From assembly GCF_007981265.1 (NCBI RefSeq), contig NZ_CP034363.1:2666001-2730000 (forward strand): a stretch of 64,000 bases of DNA, in the 5' to 3' direction. The DNA comes from Pantoea sp. CCBC3-3-1. Its GTDB lineage: Bacteria; Pseudomonadota; Gammaproteobacteria; Enterobacterales; Enterobacteriaceae. The notes beneath the pieces were generated by a model. The model was given only the letters and a program-made list of their open reading frames with translations, was not told the DNA's origin and made no database searches. Positions 8,554 to 18,700 of this stretch are shown here, piece by piece (within the stretch, counting starts at the first letter, position 1; every line of letters begins with the position of its first letter). The translations under genes were made by a program, and so were the position numbers.

Positions 8554-11155
8554 CGCACGCATTAAAAGCCGGCGCAGAATTTCGCCTTTCTGGCTGCTGC
8601 CGCTTATTGCTCTGCTTATCGCAGGCTGGCTCGTCTGGACCAATTACCAGGAGCGCGGCACGACGGTTACTATTGATTTCGCAACCGCGGATGGCATTGT
8701 GCCGGGCCGAACGCCGGTGCGTTATCAGGGTGTCGAAGTGGGTCTGGTGCAGGGGATCAGCATGACTGACGATCTGCGCACCATCAAAATCAAAGCCAGT
8801 ATCAAAAGTGATATGAAAGATGCGCTGCGTGAGCAGACGCAGTTCTGGCTGGTGACGCCGAAAGCGTCGCTGGCGGGCGTGTCGGGTCTTGATGCGCTGG
8901 TGGGCGGTAACTATATCGGCATGATGCCCGGTAAAGGCAAGCCGCGTGAGCAGTTCGTGGCTCAGGATACCCAGCCAAAATATCGCGTTAATACGGGTGA
9001 AATGCTGATCCATTTGCACACGCCTGATTTAGGATCGCTGAATACCGGTTCGCTGGTCTATTTCCGCAAGATCCCGGTGGGTCGCGTTTATGATTACAGC
9101 ATCAACCCTGGCAATCAGGGCGTCACGGTTGATGTGCTGATTGAACGACGCTTTACCAATCTGGTGAAAAAAGAGAGCCGGTTCTGGAATGTGTCGGGCG
9201 TAAAAGCGGACGTTGGTCTGAGCGGCGCGAAAGTTCAGCTCGAAAGCCTGGCGGCGCTGGTCAACGGCGCCATCGCCTTCGATTCGCCGCAGCAGTCGCC
9301 TCAGGCCAGCAGTGAGGACAATTATCAGCTCTATCCCGATCTGGCGCATAGCCATCGCGGCGTGGTGATCACGCTGGATCTGCCTGGCGGGAAAAACCTG
9401 AAAGCAAACAGCACGCCGCTGATGTATCAGGGGCTGGAAGTCGGCACCCTGACCGCCATGAAGCTGTTGCCGAATGGCAGAGTGACTGGCGAACTGACTA
9501 TCGATCCTTCAGTCACAGGATTAATGCGCACCAGCACCCGCATTGAAATGCGCAGCCCGAAAATCAGCCTGACCGATACCAGCCTCAGCAGCCTGCTTAC
9601 CGGCGATACGCTTGAGCTGATCCCGGGCGAAGGCGAGCCGGAAGATCATTTTACCGTGCTGCAAAGCAATGAATCCCTGTTGCAGCAGCCCAATGCGCTG
9701 TCACTTAAGCTGACCGCACCTGAGAGCTACGGTATTGATGCTGGTCAACCGATTATGCTGCACGGTATGCAAATTGGTCAGGTCGTTAGCCGCAAGCTGA
9801 GCGAGCAAGGCGTTGATTTTGTTGTCGCACTGGGCGCTGACTTTCGTCATCTGGTGCATGGCGACAGCAAGTTCATTATTAACAGCCGGCTCGACGTCAA
9901 GCTCGGTCTGGACGGCATGGAAGTACTGGGTGCCAGCGCCAGCGAATGGGTAAACGGTGGCATTCGCCTTGAGCCGGGCAGCAAGGGCAACGTTAAGGAA
10001 AGCTATCCGCTCTATGCCAATGCCGAAAAAGCGGCGGAAGGCATTACCAGCAATCAGCTTCCGGTCACGTTGACGCTGACCGCCAACAGCCTGCCGGATA
10101 TTCAGGCGGGTTCGGTAGTGCTTTACCGTAAATTCCAGGTGGGCCAGATTGTTGACGTGACACCGCGAGCAAACGAGTTCGATGTGCGCGTTCATATTAA
10201 ACCGGAATACCGCAAGCTCCTCACGCCTAACAGCGTGTTCTGGTCAGAAGGCGGCGCACGGGTTCAGCTCAATGGCGCGGGCCTGACGGTACAGGCTTCG
10301 CCGCTTAACCGTGCGCTGAAAGGCGCGATCAGCTTCGATAACCTCTCTGGCGCAGGCGCAGGCCTGACCAGCAAAGACAAGCGCGTGCTGTACGATTCTG
10401 AAACCGCAGCCCGCGCCGTCGGTAGCCAGATTACGCTGCATACTTATGATGCCAGCAAGCTCTCTTCCGGTATGCCAATTCGCTATCTCGGCATCACCAT
10501 TGGGCAGCTTGAATCGCTGGCGCTGAATGCGGACAAAAATCAGGTGATCGCCAAAGCGGTGCTTTACCCGGAATATGTAGAGGATTTCGCCCGTCTGGGC
10601 AGCCGCTTCTCGGTGGTTTCGCCAGAGATTTCGGCCGCAGGCGTTAATCATCTTGATACGCTGCTACAGCCCTATATCAACGTCGATCCCGGTAAAGGTC
10701 GTGCTCAACGTACCTTTGAACTACAGGAATCGACAATTACCGACGCCCGCTATCTTGATGGTCTGAATGTCGTGATGGATGCGCCGGAGGGCGGCTCGCT
10801 TTCTGTCGGCACACCGGTACTGTTCCGGGGTATTGAAGTGGGTACGGTCACCGGCACGTCGCTCGGCTCAATGGCGGATCGCGTGCAGATTACCTTGCGC
10901 ATCAGTAAAAAATACCAGCATCTGGTCCGTAACAACTCGGTGTTCTGGCTGGCTTCCGGCTACAACCTGAAATTTGGGCTGATCGGCGGCGTGGTGAAGA
11001 CCGGCACCTTCCAGCAGTTCATTCAGGGTGGCATTGCCTTTGCCACGCCGCCAACGGTTCCGCTGGCACCTCGGGCTTCTTCCGGCAAGCATTTCCTGCT
11101 GGAAGACGAGGAGCCAAAAGACTGGCGCAAATGGGGTACGGCGCTGCCGAATTAA
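8522..11155 (+). CDS. letB: LetB, seven-ring MCE lipid tunnel protein
   Basis: An 877-residue envelope protein (formerly YebT), the same length as E. coli LetB. One N-terminal TM helix (about 20-40) is followed by seven consecutive MCE domains, recognisable from recurring motifs such as [74 protein letters not shown] and [12 protein letters not shown]. Stacked hexameric rings bridge inner and outer membrane. The frame is open further 5', but the conserved MQQETP start at 8522 overlaps letA and matches the family N terminus; ATG 8516 is the alternative. Confidence 0.95.
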   Translation: MQQETPTTPTNARIKSRRRISPFWLLPLIALLIAGWLVWTNYQERGTTVTIDFATADGIVPGRTPVRYQGVEVGLVQGISMTDDLRTIKIKASIKSDMKDALREQTQFWLVTPKASLAGVSGLDALVGGNYIGMMPGKGKPREQFVAQDTQPKYRVNTGEMLIHLHTPDLGSLNTGSLVYFRKIPVGRVYDYSINPGNQGVTVDVLIERRFTNLVKKESRFWNVSGVKADVGLSGAKVQLESLAALVNGAIAFDSPQQSPQASSEDNYQLYPDLAHSHRGVVITLDLPGGKNLKANSTPLMYQGLEVGTLTAMKLLPNGRVTGELTIDPSVTGLMRTSTRIEMRSPKISLTDTSLSSLLTGDTLELIPGEGEPEDHFTVLQSNESLLQQPNALSLKLTAPESYGIDAGQPIMLHGMQIGQVVSRKLSEQGVDFVVALGADFRHLVHGDSKFIINSRLDVKLGLDGMEVLGASASEWVNGGIRLEPGSKGNVKESYPLYANAEKAAEGITSNQLPVTLTLTANSLPDIQAGSVVLYRKFQVGQIVDVTPRANEFDVRVHIKPEYRKLLTPNSVFWSEGGARVQLNGAGLTVQASPLNRALKGAISFDNLSGAGAGLTSKDKRVLYDSETAARAVGSQITLHTYDASKLSSGMPIRYLGITIGQLESLALNADKNQVIAKAVLYPEYVEDFARLGSRFSVVSPEISAAGVNHLDTLLQPYINVDPGKGRAQRTFELQESTITDARYLDGLNVVMDAPEGGSLSVGTPVLFRGIEVGTVTGTSLGSMADRVQITLRISKKYQHLVRNNSVFWLASGYNLKFGLIGGVVKTGTFQQFIQGGIAFATPPTVPLAPRASSGKHFLLEDEEPKDWRKWGTALPN

Positions 11156-11182
11156 CCCAAAAAGAGGGCATGGTGCTGGCTT

Positions 11183-11285
11183 GAGGGACACAGGCTGTCC
11201 ATAAAGACGCAAAAGACGGCATCCATGCCAGCTCGACACGGGCCGTCCATGGCCCGTGACGCTTTATTACCAGCCTGTGTCCCTC
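11183..11285. repeat. 103-bp intergenic element folding as a branched hairpin
   Basis: The outer 15-bp arms are perfect inverted repeats (GAGGGACACAGGCTG, 11183-11197, and its complement, 11271-11285). The stem resumes inside as ATAAAG/CTTTAT. Within it lie two further hairpins: GGCAT-CC-ATGCC (11218-11229) and CACGGGCC-6 nt-GGCCCGTG (11237-11258). It sits between letB and its terminator. It looks like a dispersed non-coding repeat or MITE-like unit, but I see only this one copy. Confidence 0.6.
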
Positions 11286-11309
11286 CCGCTTTGAGTTCAT
11301 CATTCGTCT

Positions 11310-11337
11310 AAAAGGGGTAACTTACCGCCCCTTTTTT
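11310..11337 (+). terminator. Terminator of letA-letB
   Basis: AAAAGGGG (11310-11317) pairs with CCCCTTTT (11328-11335), followed by further T. Confidence 0.85.
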
Positions 11338-11393
11338 CTGCCCACCGCAATTGTGCTAAACTCCCCCCACTTTTTTCCTGCCGGAATTTTTCA

Positions 11394-12833
11394 GTGTCTT
11401 CTTCTTCACGCGTGTACTTCCCGGAACTCTTTTTAGATCAAATGCGCGACCTGCTGCCTGATGCGGCAGAGTTCGATCGGTTTATCGCCATCAGCCAGCA
11501 ACCCCTTCGCCGCAGCCTGCGGGTGAACACCTTAAAAATCAGCGTGGCGGATTTCCTGACGCTGGTTGAACCTTATCAATGGGCGCTGACGCCGATCCCG
11601 TGGTGCGAAGAAGGATTTTGGATCGCCCGTGGCGATGCCGATACGCTGCCGCTGGGCAGTACCGCTGAACATCTGGCGGGGCTGTTTTATATTCAGGAAG
11701 CCAGCTCCATGTTGCCCGTTAGCGCACTGTTTGCGGGCTGTCCGGCACCACAGCGGGTAATGGATGTGGCGGCGGCACCGGGCTCGAAAACCACACAGAT
11801 CGCCGCCCGCATGCAGAACCAGGGCGCAATTCTTGCCAATGAGTATTCGGCCAGTCGGGTAAAAGTGCTGCATGCCAATCTCAGCCGCTGCGGCGTAAGC
11901 AATACCGCCATGACCCACTTTGACGGTCGCGTTTTCGGTCCGGCGCTGCCTGAACATTTCGATGCGGTTCTGCTTGATGCGCCCTGTTCCGGCGAAGGCG
12001 TGATCCGTAAAGATGCCGATGCGCTGCGTAACTGGTCGCCGGAAAGCACAGAAGCGATTGCCGCCACTCAACACGATCTGATTGAAAGCGCCTTTCATGC
12101 GCTCAAGCCTGGCGGCACGCTGATCTATTCAACCTGTACGCTTAACCGCAGTGAAAATCAGCAGGTGATTAGCTGGCTGTTGGAACGTTACCCAGGCGCG
12201 GTGGAAATCGAACCCTTGCAGGCGCTGTTTGCCGGAGCCGAACGCGTCAGTACGCCAGAAGGTTTCCTGCACGTGTTCCCGCAAATTTTCGACAGCGAAG
12301 GCTTCTTTGTGGCGCGTCTGCGCAAGCTGCAAAGCGTCGAGCCGCTGCCCGTCCCCGGTTATAAAGTGGGTAAGCTGCCCTTCTTACCGGTCAGACGCAA
12401 AGAAACCGAAGAGATTGCAGCCGCAGCGGCGAAATCTGGCCTGGTATGGAACGCTGACACGCACAGCCTCTGGTCACGTGATAAAGAGCTGTGGTTATTT
12501 CCTCAGGCAATCGAACCGCTGCTGGGCAAAGTGCGTTTCTCTCGCATCGGCCTGAAGCTGGCGGAAACCTTCCCGAAAGGCTATCGCTGGCAGCATGAAG
12601 CGGTGATTGCCCTGGCGCAGCCTCAGGCGAAGAATCGCTTTGAACTCACCCATGCTGAAGCCGAAGAGTGGTATCGCGGACGCGATATTTATCCGGAGCG
12701 GGCGTTGCCCGCCGATGAAGTTATCGTTACCTGCCAGCAGCAGCCAGTCGGACTGGCAAAAAAGGTCGGCAGCCGGATTAAAAACAACTACCCGCGCGAT
12801 CTGGTTCGTGACGGCAGGCTGTTTTCCTCCTGA
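11394..12833 (+). CDS. rsmF: RsmF, 16S rRNA m5C1407 methyltransferase
   Basis: A 479-residue SAM-dependent RNA methyltransferase of the NOL1/NOP2/Sun family that modifies C1407 of 16S rRNA. The SAM-binding motif is [11 protein letters not shown] (about 125-135). The two catalytic cysteines are C198 (APCSGEG) and C248 (YSTCTLN). A C-terminal PUA-like region spans about 390-479. The start is GTG at 11394, directly giving the conserved VYFPELF; no other start fits the family length. Confidence 0.95.
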   Translation: MSSSSRVYFPELFLDQMRDLLPDAAEFDRFIAISQQPLRRSLRVNTLKISVADFLTLVEPYQWALTPIPWCEEGFWIARGDADTLPLGSTAEHLAGLFYIQEASSMLPVSALFAGCPAPQRVMDVAAAPGSKTTQIAARMQNQGAILANEYSASRVKVLHANLSRCGVSNTAMTHFDGRVFGPALPEHFDAVLLDAPCSGEGVIRKDADALRNWSPESTEAIAATQHDLIESAFHALKPGGTLIYSTCTLNRSENQQVISWLLERYPGAVEIEPLQALFAGAERVSTPEGFLHVFPQIFDSEGFFVARLRKLQSVEPLPVPGYKVGKLPFLPVRRKETEEIAAAAAKSGLVWNADTHSLWSRDKELWLFPQAIEPLLGKVRFSRIGLKLAETFPKGYRWQHEAVIALAQPQAKNRFELTHAEAEEWYRGRDIYPERALPADEVIVTCQQQPVGLAKKVGSRIKNNYPRDLVRDGRLFSS

Positions 12834-12836
12834 CCT

Positions 12837-13484
12837 TTATTGAACCTGTTCCAGCGTAAGCTGATTGCCGAACACGGCACCGGTATCAATAAAGTGCTGG
12901 TTGAAAGCGTGTAGCGCGTTGGGCAGCGGCGTGTGACCGAAGTAGAAATCATCCGCGCCGCTAATCGGTTCGCCCTTCCCCTGCTGGATGCGCTCGATAC
13001 GGGCGCGGCTCCAGACAACATCGAAAGGATCGACCGGCGCTTCCCATTCATATCTGGCCGCCGGATAGTCAGCATGCGCCACCACAATCAGCCGGTTTTT
13101 CAGCTGTAAATGAATAATTAGCGGCATAAGGCGGCAGCGGCTGAGCGCATGCTTCGCCTCAATCATCTTCATGCCTTCCAGCTTATAAAACCAGTCACCG
13201 CCGTTGCCAATCCACTGTTGATGATTGCCTTTGCTGAGCGCATTCATCGCCATCTCTTCATGATTGCCACGTACGCTACGAAACCATGGCTGAGTCAGTA
13301 GCGCCACGCAACCGGGGCTGTCCGGCCCGCGATCGATCAGGTCGCCGACGCTAATCAACAGATCCTGTTTAGCATCAAAACGCACCGTCTCCAGCCGATC
13401 CTGCAATAGCCGCAGGCAACCATGCAAATCCCCCACAATATAAATATGCCGCCAGTTTTCACCATTAAGGTATTGGTATGTCAT
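12837..13484 (-). CDS. pphA: PphA, serine/threonine protein phosphatase
   Basis: A 215-residue PPP-family metallophosphatase. The dinuclear metal motifs are GDLHG (18-22), GDLIDRG (47-53) and GNHE (73-76), followed by a downstream AHADYP and FGHTP. In E. coli PphA signals misfolded-protein stress through CpxRA. It is convergent with rsmF (3-nt gap), the E. coli position of pphA. The paralogue PphB has similar motifs, so the assignment rests partly on location. Confidence 0.9.
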   Translation of the reverse strand: MTYQYLNGENWRHIYIVGDLHGCLRLLQDRLETVRFDAKQDLLISVGDLIDRGPDSPGCVALLTQPWFRSVRGNHEEMAMNALSKGNHQQWIGNGGDWFYKLEGMKMIEAKHALSRCRLMPLIIHLQLKNRLIVVAHADYPAARYEWEAPVDPFDVVWSRARIERIQQGKGEPISGADDFYFGHTPLPNALHAFNQHFIDTGAVFGNQLTLEQVQ

Positions 13485-13667
13485 AGTCGGATCCTGAACT
13501 GTTCACGTAAAAGGCGACGGGTAGCGCGGCTAAACAGATAAAGTGTAGTCTGTTAATAACCCTCTCATCGACAGAACGTTGGCATAACAGCGTTAATTTA
13601 AGGCGGGAGATAATCGTGGTCCTCAGTGCATAAATCAGTACGATTTTGCCAGCTGAGGACGTCGGTG

Positions 13668-13968
13668 TTACTGGCTTTTCAGCGCGCGGGGATTTTTTCT
13701 GAGAGAAGCGGTCCAGTTAAACTCTTTCACTTCGCTTTCTTTTGCATTAGCCGGTTTACGCGGTTTTTTTGCAATAACCGCTTTGGTGGTCTCTTTTACG
13801 ACCCGATCTTTCATCACAATACGCTTGGCCTCTTTCAGGATCTCCTTTTCCTCTTTTTTAGTCGGCACATGACCTTTTTTTTAGCGTCAGGGCCTTTACC
13901 TTAGCGTCTACCAGCGTTTTTTCAGCGTCGGTAAACTGGTCTATCGAAATTTCTTTCTCATTTTTCAT
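13668..13968 (-). pseudogene. Small basic protein, split by a frameshift at an A8 tract
   Basis: A good ribosome-binding site (GGAG, 8 nt before ATG 13968) opens a frame of 36 codons ending at 13858. The following frame (GTG 13868 to 13668, 66 codons) continues the same lysine-rich, charged composition. The join is an eight-A run (13875-13882). With seven A the two frames fuse into a protein of about 99 residues ending FNWTASLRKNPRALKSQ. It is either a recent inactivation, a sequencing error, or slippage-dependent expression. I do not recognise the family. Confidence 0.6.
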
Positions 13969-14143
13969 CAGGTTGGCTCCAGCCAGAACTTACAGGCGCG
14001 ATGCTCGCGAGGTGATGCTGCTCATGAGACTAGTGGTTTGACCAGAGATAAACAAGCTAAACACGCGAATTCGAAGCGGGGAGGATCGGTAGTCACCCGG
14101 AAACCGCCCGCTTCCTTTACTTTTCGCTGCGAATAACCTTAAT

Positions 14144-15340
14144 TTATCGCACGAGACTGACGCGATTACTGCGATATTTCACCGGTGAAACGGCAAGGTT
14201 CTGCTGGAAAATCGCGCAAAAATATTGCGGCGTGTTGTAACCGCATAAGCGGCTGATTTCCGCTACCGGTAATGAGGTGGTCTCCAGCAGCTCTTTTGCC
14301 CTCGCCAGCTTTTCAGTTTGAATCGCTTTATGAATAGTCATGCCTGTTTCCAACGTAAACCTTTTATCCAGGTTAGAACGTGAGGTACCAACCGATTCCA
14401 GAACATGCTCAACGGTAATACCACGACAGGCGTTTTTACGGATAAACGACAGGGAACGAATAACCATGGTATCAATAACCGAACGGTAATCGGTTGACTG
14501 TCTGGCAATCACGCCTTCCGGCGCTATCACCACCGGCGCATCTGGCACAGCGCGCCCGGCCAGCAATCCATCCAGCAGCTTCGCCGCTGAATACCCCATT
14601 TTTTGCGTACCCTGCACCACCGAAGAGAGTGAAATGCGTGACAGGTAACGCGTCAGTTCTTCATTATCAATGCCGATCACACACAGGCTTTCCGGTACGG
14701 CAATCCCCAGATACTCGCAGGTTTGCAAAATATGACGTGCGCGGGAATCCGTGACGGCGACGATCCCCGTTTGAGACGGCAGAGATGTCAGCCAGTCAGC
14801 CAGATTGCGCTGTGCGCTCTCCCAGGTTTGGCTGTCGGTTACCATTCCTTCAAAGATTTCGCCCGGATAACCTCGCGCGCCCGTCTGGCGCAGAAAGGCC
14901 GCCCTTCGCTCGTGTGCCCAGTGCTTATTTGCCGCGGCAGGCAAACCATAGAACGCAAATCGCTCCAGCCCCTTTTCAATCAGATGGTTTAAGGCGCAGG
15001 CTACCAGCGCTTCGTTATCGGTGGCGACGTAAGGCACGGAAGGGTAATCCTGACGGTGATGATAGGACCCGCCTACGCCAACCACAGGAACATCAATTTG
15101 ACTTAGCTGCTGAGCCATTTCCACATCGTCAAAGTCTGCGATAATGCCACGACTTGAAAGGATGTTGTAATTAAAGTGATGCACGCTGAAATCTTCTTCG
15201 ATATAGATATCCCAGCCACATTTTGAGGAATAAAAATATTCGCCAATACCGGCTATGATTTGCCTGTCGTAGGCTTTATTGGCATTGAAGAGCAGTGAAA
15301 TTTTCGCCTGGGGTGGCGAGGCGTCATGGCTTCTGTTCAT
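14144..15340 (-). CDS. xylR: XylR, xylose-responsive AraC-family activator
   Basis: A 398-residue regulator with an N-terminal periplasmic-binding-protein-like sugar domain (about 12-285; near-identical blocks to E. coli XylR such as SLLFNANKAYDRQ and VIGIDNEELTRYLSR) and a C-terminal AraC-type double helix-turn-helix (about 295-390, ending RLCGYNTPQYFCAIF). In E. coli it binds D-xylose and activates xylAB and the transport genes with CRP. It lies downstream of xylB on the same strand, so it may be partly co-transcribed with the genes it controls. Confidence 0.93.
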   Translation of the reverse strand: MNRSHDASPPQAKISLLFNANKAYDRQIIAGIGEYFYSSKCGWDIYIEEDFSVHHFNYNILSSRGIIADFDDVEMAQQLSQIDVPVVGVGGSYHHRQDYPSVPYVATDNEALVACALNHLIEKGLERFAFYGLPAAANKHWAHERRAAFLRQTGARGYPGEIFEGMVTDSQTWESAQRNLADWLTSLPSQTGIVAVTDSRARHILQTCEYLGIAVPESLCVIGIDNEELTRYLSRISLSSVVQGTQKMGYSAAKLLDGLLAGRAVPDAPVVIAPEGVIARQSTDYRSVIDTMVIRSLSFIRKNACRGITVEHVLESVGTSRSNLDKRFTLETGMTIHKAIQTEKLARAKELLETTSLPVAEISRLCGYNTPQYFCAIFQQNLAVSPVKYRSNRVSLVR

Positions 15341-15488
15341 TCAGCATTCCTGACCGGCTACGGATAAGCCAATATAGTGCTTTTTTCATTCTGTCTCATC
15401 CGGGTAAGCCATGGCGCGTGCAGAGAGTGTGATCAACAAAAGAGTTTGCGCATTGTTATCGCACAAAGTGAGGGGCAGAGCAGGAAAG

Positions 15489-15512
15489 CGGCTCCGTCAA
15501 AAGAAAGAGCCG
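15489..15512 (-). terminator. Weak hairpin after xylB
   Basis: CGGCTC (15489-15494) pairs with GAGCCG (15507-15512), 25 nt past the xylB stop. On the minus strand it is followed only by CUUUCC, so termination would be incomplete. Confidence 0.4.
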
Positions 15513-15536
15513 GGGAAACGTATTAAGACGACAGAG

Positions 15537-16991
15537 CTAAACGATGGCGCGGGTCTGTTGATAAAGCTGGTGAAAACGCTGTTGCCGCTGCTGATAAAAC
15601 GCATGGCGTTCCGCTTGTGGCGTATAGCGGCATTCCAGCGGCAGCGCCGGCAGCAAATCCTGCGGTGAAGCTGTGGGATAGCAACTCATTCTTGCCAGCC
15701 GCGCGGCGCCCAGAGCCGGCCCCACATCACCACCGGTACGGTAGTCCAGCGCCATTCCCGTAATATCTGCCAGCAGTTGCCGCCACAAATGGCTTCGCGA
15801 CCCACCGCCAATCAGGGTAACAGACTCAGGAGTCACCCCGGTGGCATGCAGCGCGGCCATGCCGTCGGCCAGCCCAAAACTTACACCTTCGAGTACCGCC
15901 ATCGCCAACGCTTCCGGCCCATGTTGATGCGTCAGCCCCCAGAAAAGCCCGGTGGCATTCGCATCGTTATGCGGCGTACGCTCGCCGGAAAGATAAGGTA
16001 AAAAACAGGGCGACCGCTCGTCAACCACGGCTTTCTCTGCCAGCATCAGTAAGGCCTGTACCGATGCCTGACCGGTCAGACGAGCAGCCCAGTCAAGACA
16101 GGATGCGGCACTCAGCATCACCGACATCAAATGCCAGGTATCAGGCAAAGCGTGGCAAAAACTGTGTACGGCCTGCTCTGGATTGCTTTGAAAACCCTCA
16201 CTGACCGCAAAATAGACGCCGGATGTCCCAAGAGAAAGCATCGCCTGCCCCTGACGCCAGATGCCCGCCCCTATCGCCCCGGCCGCATTATCGCCCCCTC
16301 CCGCAACCAGCGGAACCTTTGCAGGCAAATGCCAGCGCTGGCAAAGCTCGGGCAGCAGCCTTCCCGTCACCTGATTGCCTTCAAACAGCGTCGGCATCCG
16401 ATCGCGATCCAGCCCGCATGCCGCCAGCAGACTGTCGCTCCAGTCGCGCTTGCCGACGTCCAGCCACATCGTCCCGGCTGCGTCTGACATATCCGTCGCG
16501 AACTGACCGCTCATTCGCCAGCGCAAATAATCTTTCGGCAGCAGCACCCGGTTAATCTGCCGAAAAACAGCCGGCTCGTGCTGCTTCACCCACAGCACTT
16601 TCGGGGCGGTAAAACCGGGCATCATTAAGTTGCCGGTAATTCGTCGTGAATCCCTCACGCTCTGTTCGAGTTGACGGCAGGCCGCAGCGCTGCGTCCATC
16701 GTTCCACAGGATGGCAGGACGCAAAACCTGCTGCGATCGTCCCATCAGTACGGCACCGTGCATTTGCCCGGTCAGCCCAATAGCGTGAACAGCCTGCAAT
16801 GAATGCTGTTGCGCCAGAGAAAGCATGGCCCGATCGGCGGCCTGCCACCACATTTCCGGATCCTGCTCTGACCAGAGCGGATGAGGCCGTGAAACCGTCA
16901 TCGTTTCCGTCTGGCTGGCCAGCACCTGGTTCTCATCATTTAGCAGAACCGCCTTTACCCCGGACGTACCGAGATCGATACCTATATACAT
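15537..16991 (-). CDS. xylB: XylB, xylulokinase
   Basis: A 484-residue FGGY kinase converting D-xylulose plus ATP to xylulose 5-phosphate, the entry point to the pentose phosphate pathway; same length as E. coli XylB. The N-terminal phosphate-binding motif is GIDLGTSGVKAV (4-15), the GLTGQMHG motif is near 73-80, the catalytic-base aspartate lies in GGGDNAAGAIGAG (about 233), and the C-terminal adenosine motif is GGGSRSHLWRQ. The start lies 27 nt after xylA stops, consistent with one xylAB transcript. Confidence 0.95.
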   Translation of the reverse strand: MYIGIDLGTSGVKAVLLNDENQVLASQTETMTVSRPHPLWSEQDPEMWWQAADRAMLSLAQQHSLQAVHAIGLTGQMHGAVLMGRSQQVLRPAILWNDGRSAAACRQLEQSVRDSRRITGNLMMPGFTAPKVLWVKQHEPAVFRQINRVLLPKDYLRWRMSGQFATDMSDAAGTMWLDVGKRDWSDSLLAACGLDRDRMPTLFEGNQVTGRLLPELCQRWHLPAKVPLVAGGGDNAAGAIGAGIWRQGQAMLSLGTSGVYFAVSEGFQSNPEQAVHSFCHALPDTWHLMSVMLSAASCLDWAARLTGQASVQALLMLAEKAVVDERSPCFLPYLSGERTPHNDANATGLFWGLTHQHGPEALAMAVLEGVSFGLADGMAALHATGVTPESVTLIGGGSRSHLWRQLLADITGMALDYRTGGDVGPALGAARLARMSCYPTASPQDLLPALPLECRYTPQAERHAFYQQRQQRFHQLYQQTRAIV

Positions 16992-17018
16992 GCCCTTTTC
17001 CTCTGGCGCTGCCTGGCG

Positions 17019-18338
17019 TTAGCGATAGATAGCCTGATTAACGATATTTTCCAGCCGCTCCTGCTGGCCGCTGCGATGCGCAGGATAAAGCGCGGCTTTT
17101 TCGCTATAGCCTGCCAGATCGTTGAGCGACAGATTACCCGCCAGGATATCCTGCCCCAGCTGGCCGTTCCAGCCCGCATAGCGCGCCTCGCGTGCCTGCT
17201 CAAGCCGCCCTTCTTCCATCAGTCTGGCGGCAATCCGCAAGCCCTGTGCCATGACATCCATGCCGCCAATATGACCATAGAACAAATCGGCGGGATCGGT
17301 GCTTTGCCGACGCACTTTGGCATCAAAGTTCAGGCCACCGGTGGTGAAACCGCCGGCTTTCAGGATCTCATACATAATCAGCGCATTTTCTTCGACGCTG
17401 TTGGGGAACTGATCGGTATCCCAGCCCAGCTGCAGGTCGCCACGGTTAGCATCTACCGAACCGAAGATACCCAGCGCCGCCGCCGTGGCAATTTCATGTT
17501 GAAATGAGTGACCCGCGAGCGTGGCGTGATTGGCCTCGACGTTAACCCGGATCTCATTCTCCAGACCAAACTGCTTCAGGAAGCCATAGACGGTAGCAAC
17601 ATCGTAATCATACTGATGTTTGGTTGGCTCCTGAGGTTTAGGTTCGATCAGCAATGTGCCGGTAAAGCCGATACGGTACTTGTGCTCCACCACCATCTGC
17701 ATAAAGCGGCCAATCTGTTCGCGCTCGCGCTTCAGGTCAGTATTCAGCAGGGTTTCATAGCCTTCACGCCCGCCCCACAACACGTAGTTTTCGCCGCCTA
17801 ATTTTTGCGTCGCCGCCATTGCCGCGTTGACCTGCGTTGCAGCCCAGGCAAAAACTTCCGGATCCGGACTGGTTGCCGCTCCCGCACCGTAGCGAGGATG
17901 AGTAAAACAGTTTGCCGTTCCCCACAACAGTTTTACCCCCGTTTGCTGCTGTTTTTCCGCCAGCAGATCGGTGATAACCGCGAAATTATGCAGATACTCT
18001 TTCACCGAATTTCCCTGAGGCGCCACGTCGGCATCGTGGAAGCAGTAAAAGGGCACGTTCAGCTTGTCGAAAAATTCAAAGGCAATTTCCGCTTTCAGTT
18101 TGGCCTGTTCCAGCTCGCTGCCCGCCTTGAACCAGGGACGATCGAACGCGCCCGTGCCGAACATGTCCGTACCGGCCCAACAAAAGGTGTGCCAGTAGCA
18201 GGCAGCGAAACGCAGATGATCTTTCATCTTCTTACCGAGAATGATTTCATCCGGATTGTAGAAGTGAAAGGCGAGATCGTTCTGGCTGTCAGCGCCTTCG
18301 TAATCAATTTTACCCACGTGTTCAAAATATTCTTTCAC
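17019..18338 (-). CDS. xylA: XylA, xylose isomerase
   Basis: A 439-residue TIM-barrel enzyme interconverting D-xylose and D-xylulose. Catalytic H101 and D104 are in [11 protein letters not shown]. Metal ligands follow in the [15 protein letters not shown] and [17 protein letters not shown] segments. Length is as in E. coli (440). It is the first gene of the leftward xylAB unit, divergent from xylE over a 362-bp regulatory region. Confidence 0.97.
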   Translation of the reverse strand: MKEYFEHVGKIDYEGADSQNDLAFHFYNPDEIILGKKMKDHLRFAACYWHTFCWAGTDMFGTGAFDRPWFKAGSELEQAKLKAEIAFEFFDKLNVPFYCFHDADVAPQGNSVKEYLHNFAVITDLLAEKQQQTGVKLLWGTANCFTHPRYGAGAATSPDPEVFAWAATQVNAAMAATQKLGGENYVLWGGREGYETLLNTDLKREREQIGRFMQMVVEHKYRIGFTGTLLIEPKPQEPTKHQYDYDVATVYGFLKQFGLENEIRVNVEANHATLAGHSFQHEIATAAALGIFGSVDANRGDLQLGWDTDQFPNSVEENALIMYEILKAGGFTTGGLNFDAKVRRQSTDPADLFYGHIGGMDVMAQGLRIAARLMEEGRLEQAREARYAGWNGQLGQDILAGNLSLNDLAGYSEKAALYPAHRSGQQERLENIVNQAIYR

Positions 18339-18442
18339 CGGAAATTCCTTATTTATTCACTGTCAGGAAATAACACTATGCAAAGTCCGCTTCGCATCTG
18401 ACAATTATAAAATCTCACATTGTTATTCTGTAATATCCCATC

Positions 18443-18458
18443 CATGACCGGGATCACA
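18443..18458. promoter_or_regulatory. CRP-like site 1
   Basis: CATGA-6 nt-TCACA: the right half-site is exact and the left matches 3 of 5 positions of the TGTGA-N6-TCACA consensus. Confidence 0.4.
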
Positions 18459-18497
18459 TGACAACACCAGCGTCTATTAAGCCGTTAAAATTTGACA

Positions 18498-18513
18498 TGT
18501 GATGGTTATCATA
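18498..18513. promoter_or_regulatory. CRP-like site 2
   Basis: TGTGA-TGGTTA-TCATA differs from the CRP consensus at one position. It lies midway between xylA and xylE, as expected for cAMP-CRP control of xylose genes. Confidence 0.55.
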
Positions 18514-18700
18514 AAAAGCAAAAAGACGGTTACGATTACCATAAATTGTAATTTCCATTGCCACCCGCCAGGCCTATGTTGGGTTCACAACAGCCCACCG
18601 TCGTTTATTTGTTGCAAAGCAGAGTATCTGCAAGATGCGGTAGCCTGCGGATAAATAAAAAGGCTCCGCCTGATTCGGTATATTTTATCAAGAGGTAACT

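Larger units (their letters stand above)
18339..18700. promoter_or_regulatory. xylA-xylE divergent control region
   Basis: This 362-bp gene-free spacer holds two CRP-like sites (listed separately) and an AT-rich stretch with an ATTAC-8 nt-GTAAT dyad near 18536-18553. XylR sites are expected here, but I cannot place them with confidence. xylE is preceded by AAGAGG. Confidence 0.7.

Noticed and set aside
10868..11303. Minus-strand frames over the letB end and the palindromic element
   Set aside because: They exist because the element has few stops; the upstream part is antisense to conserved letB.
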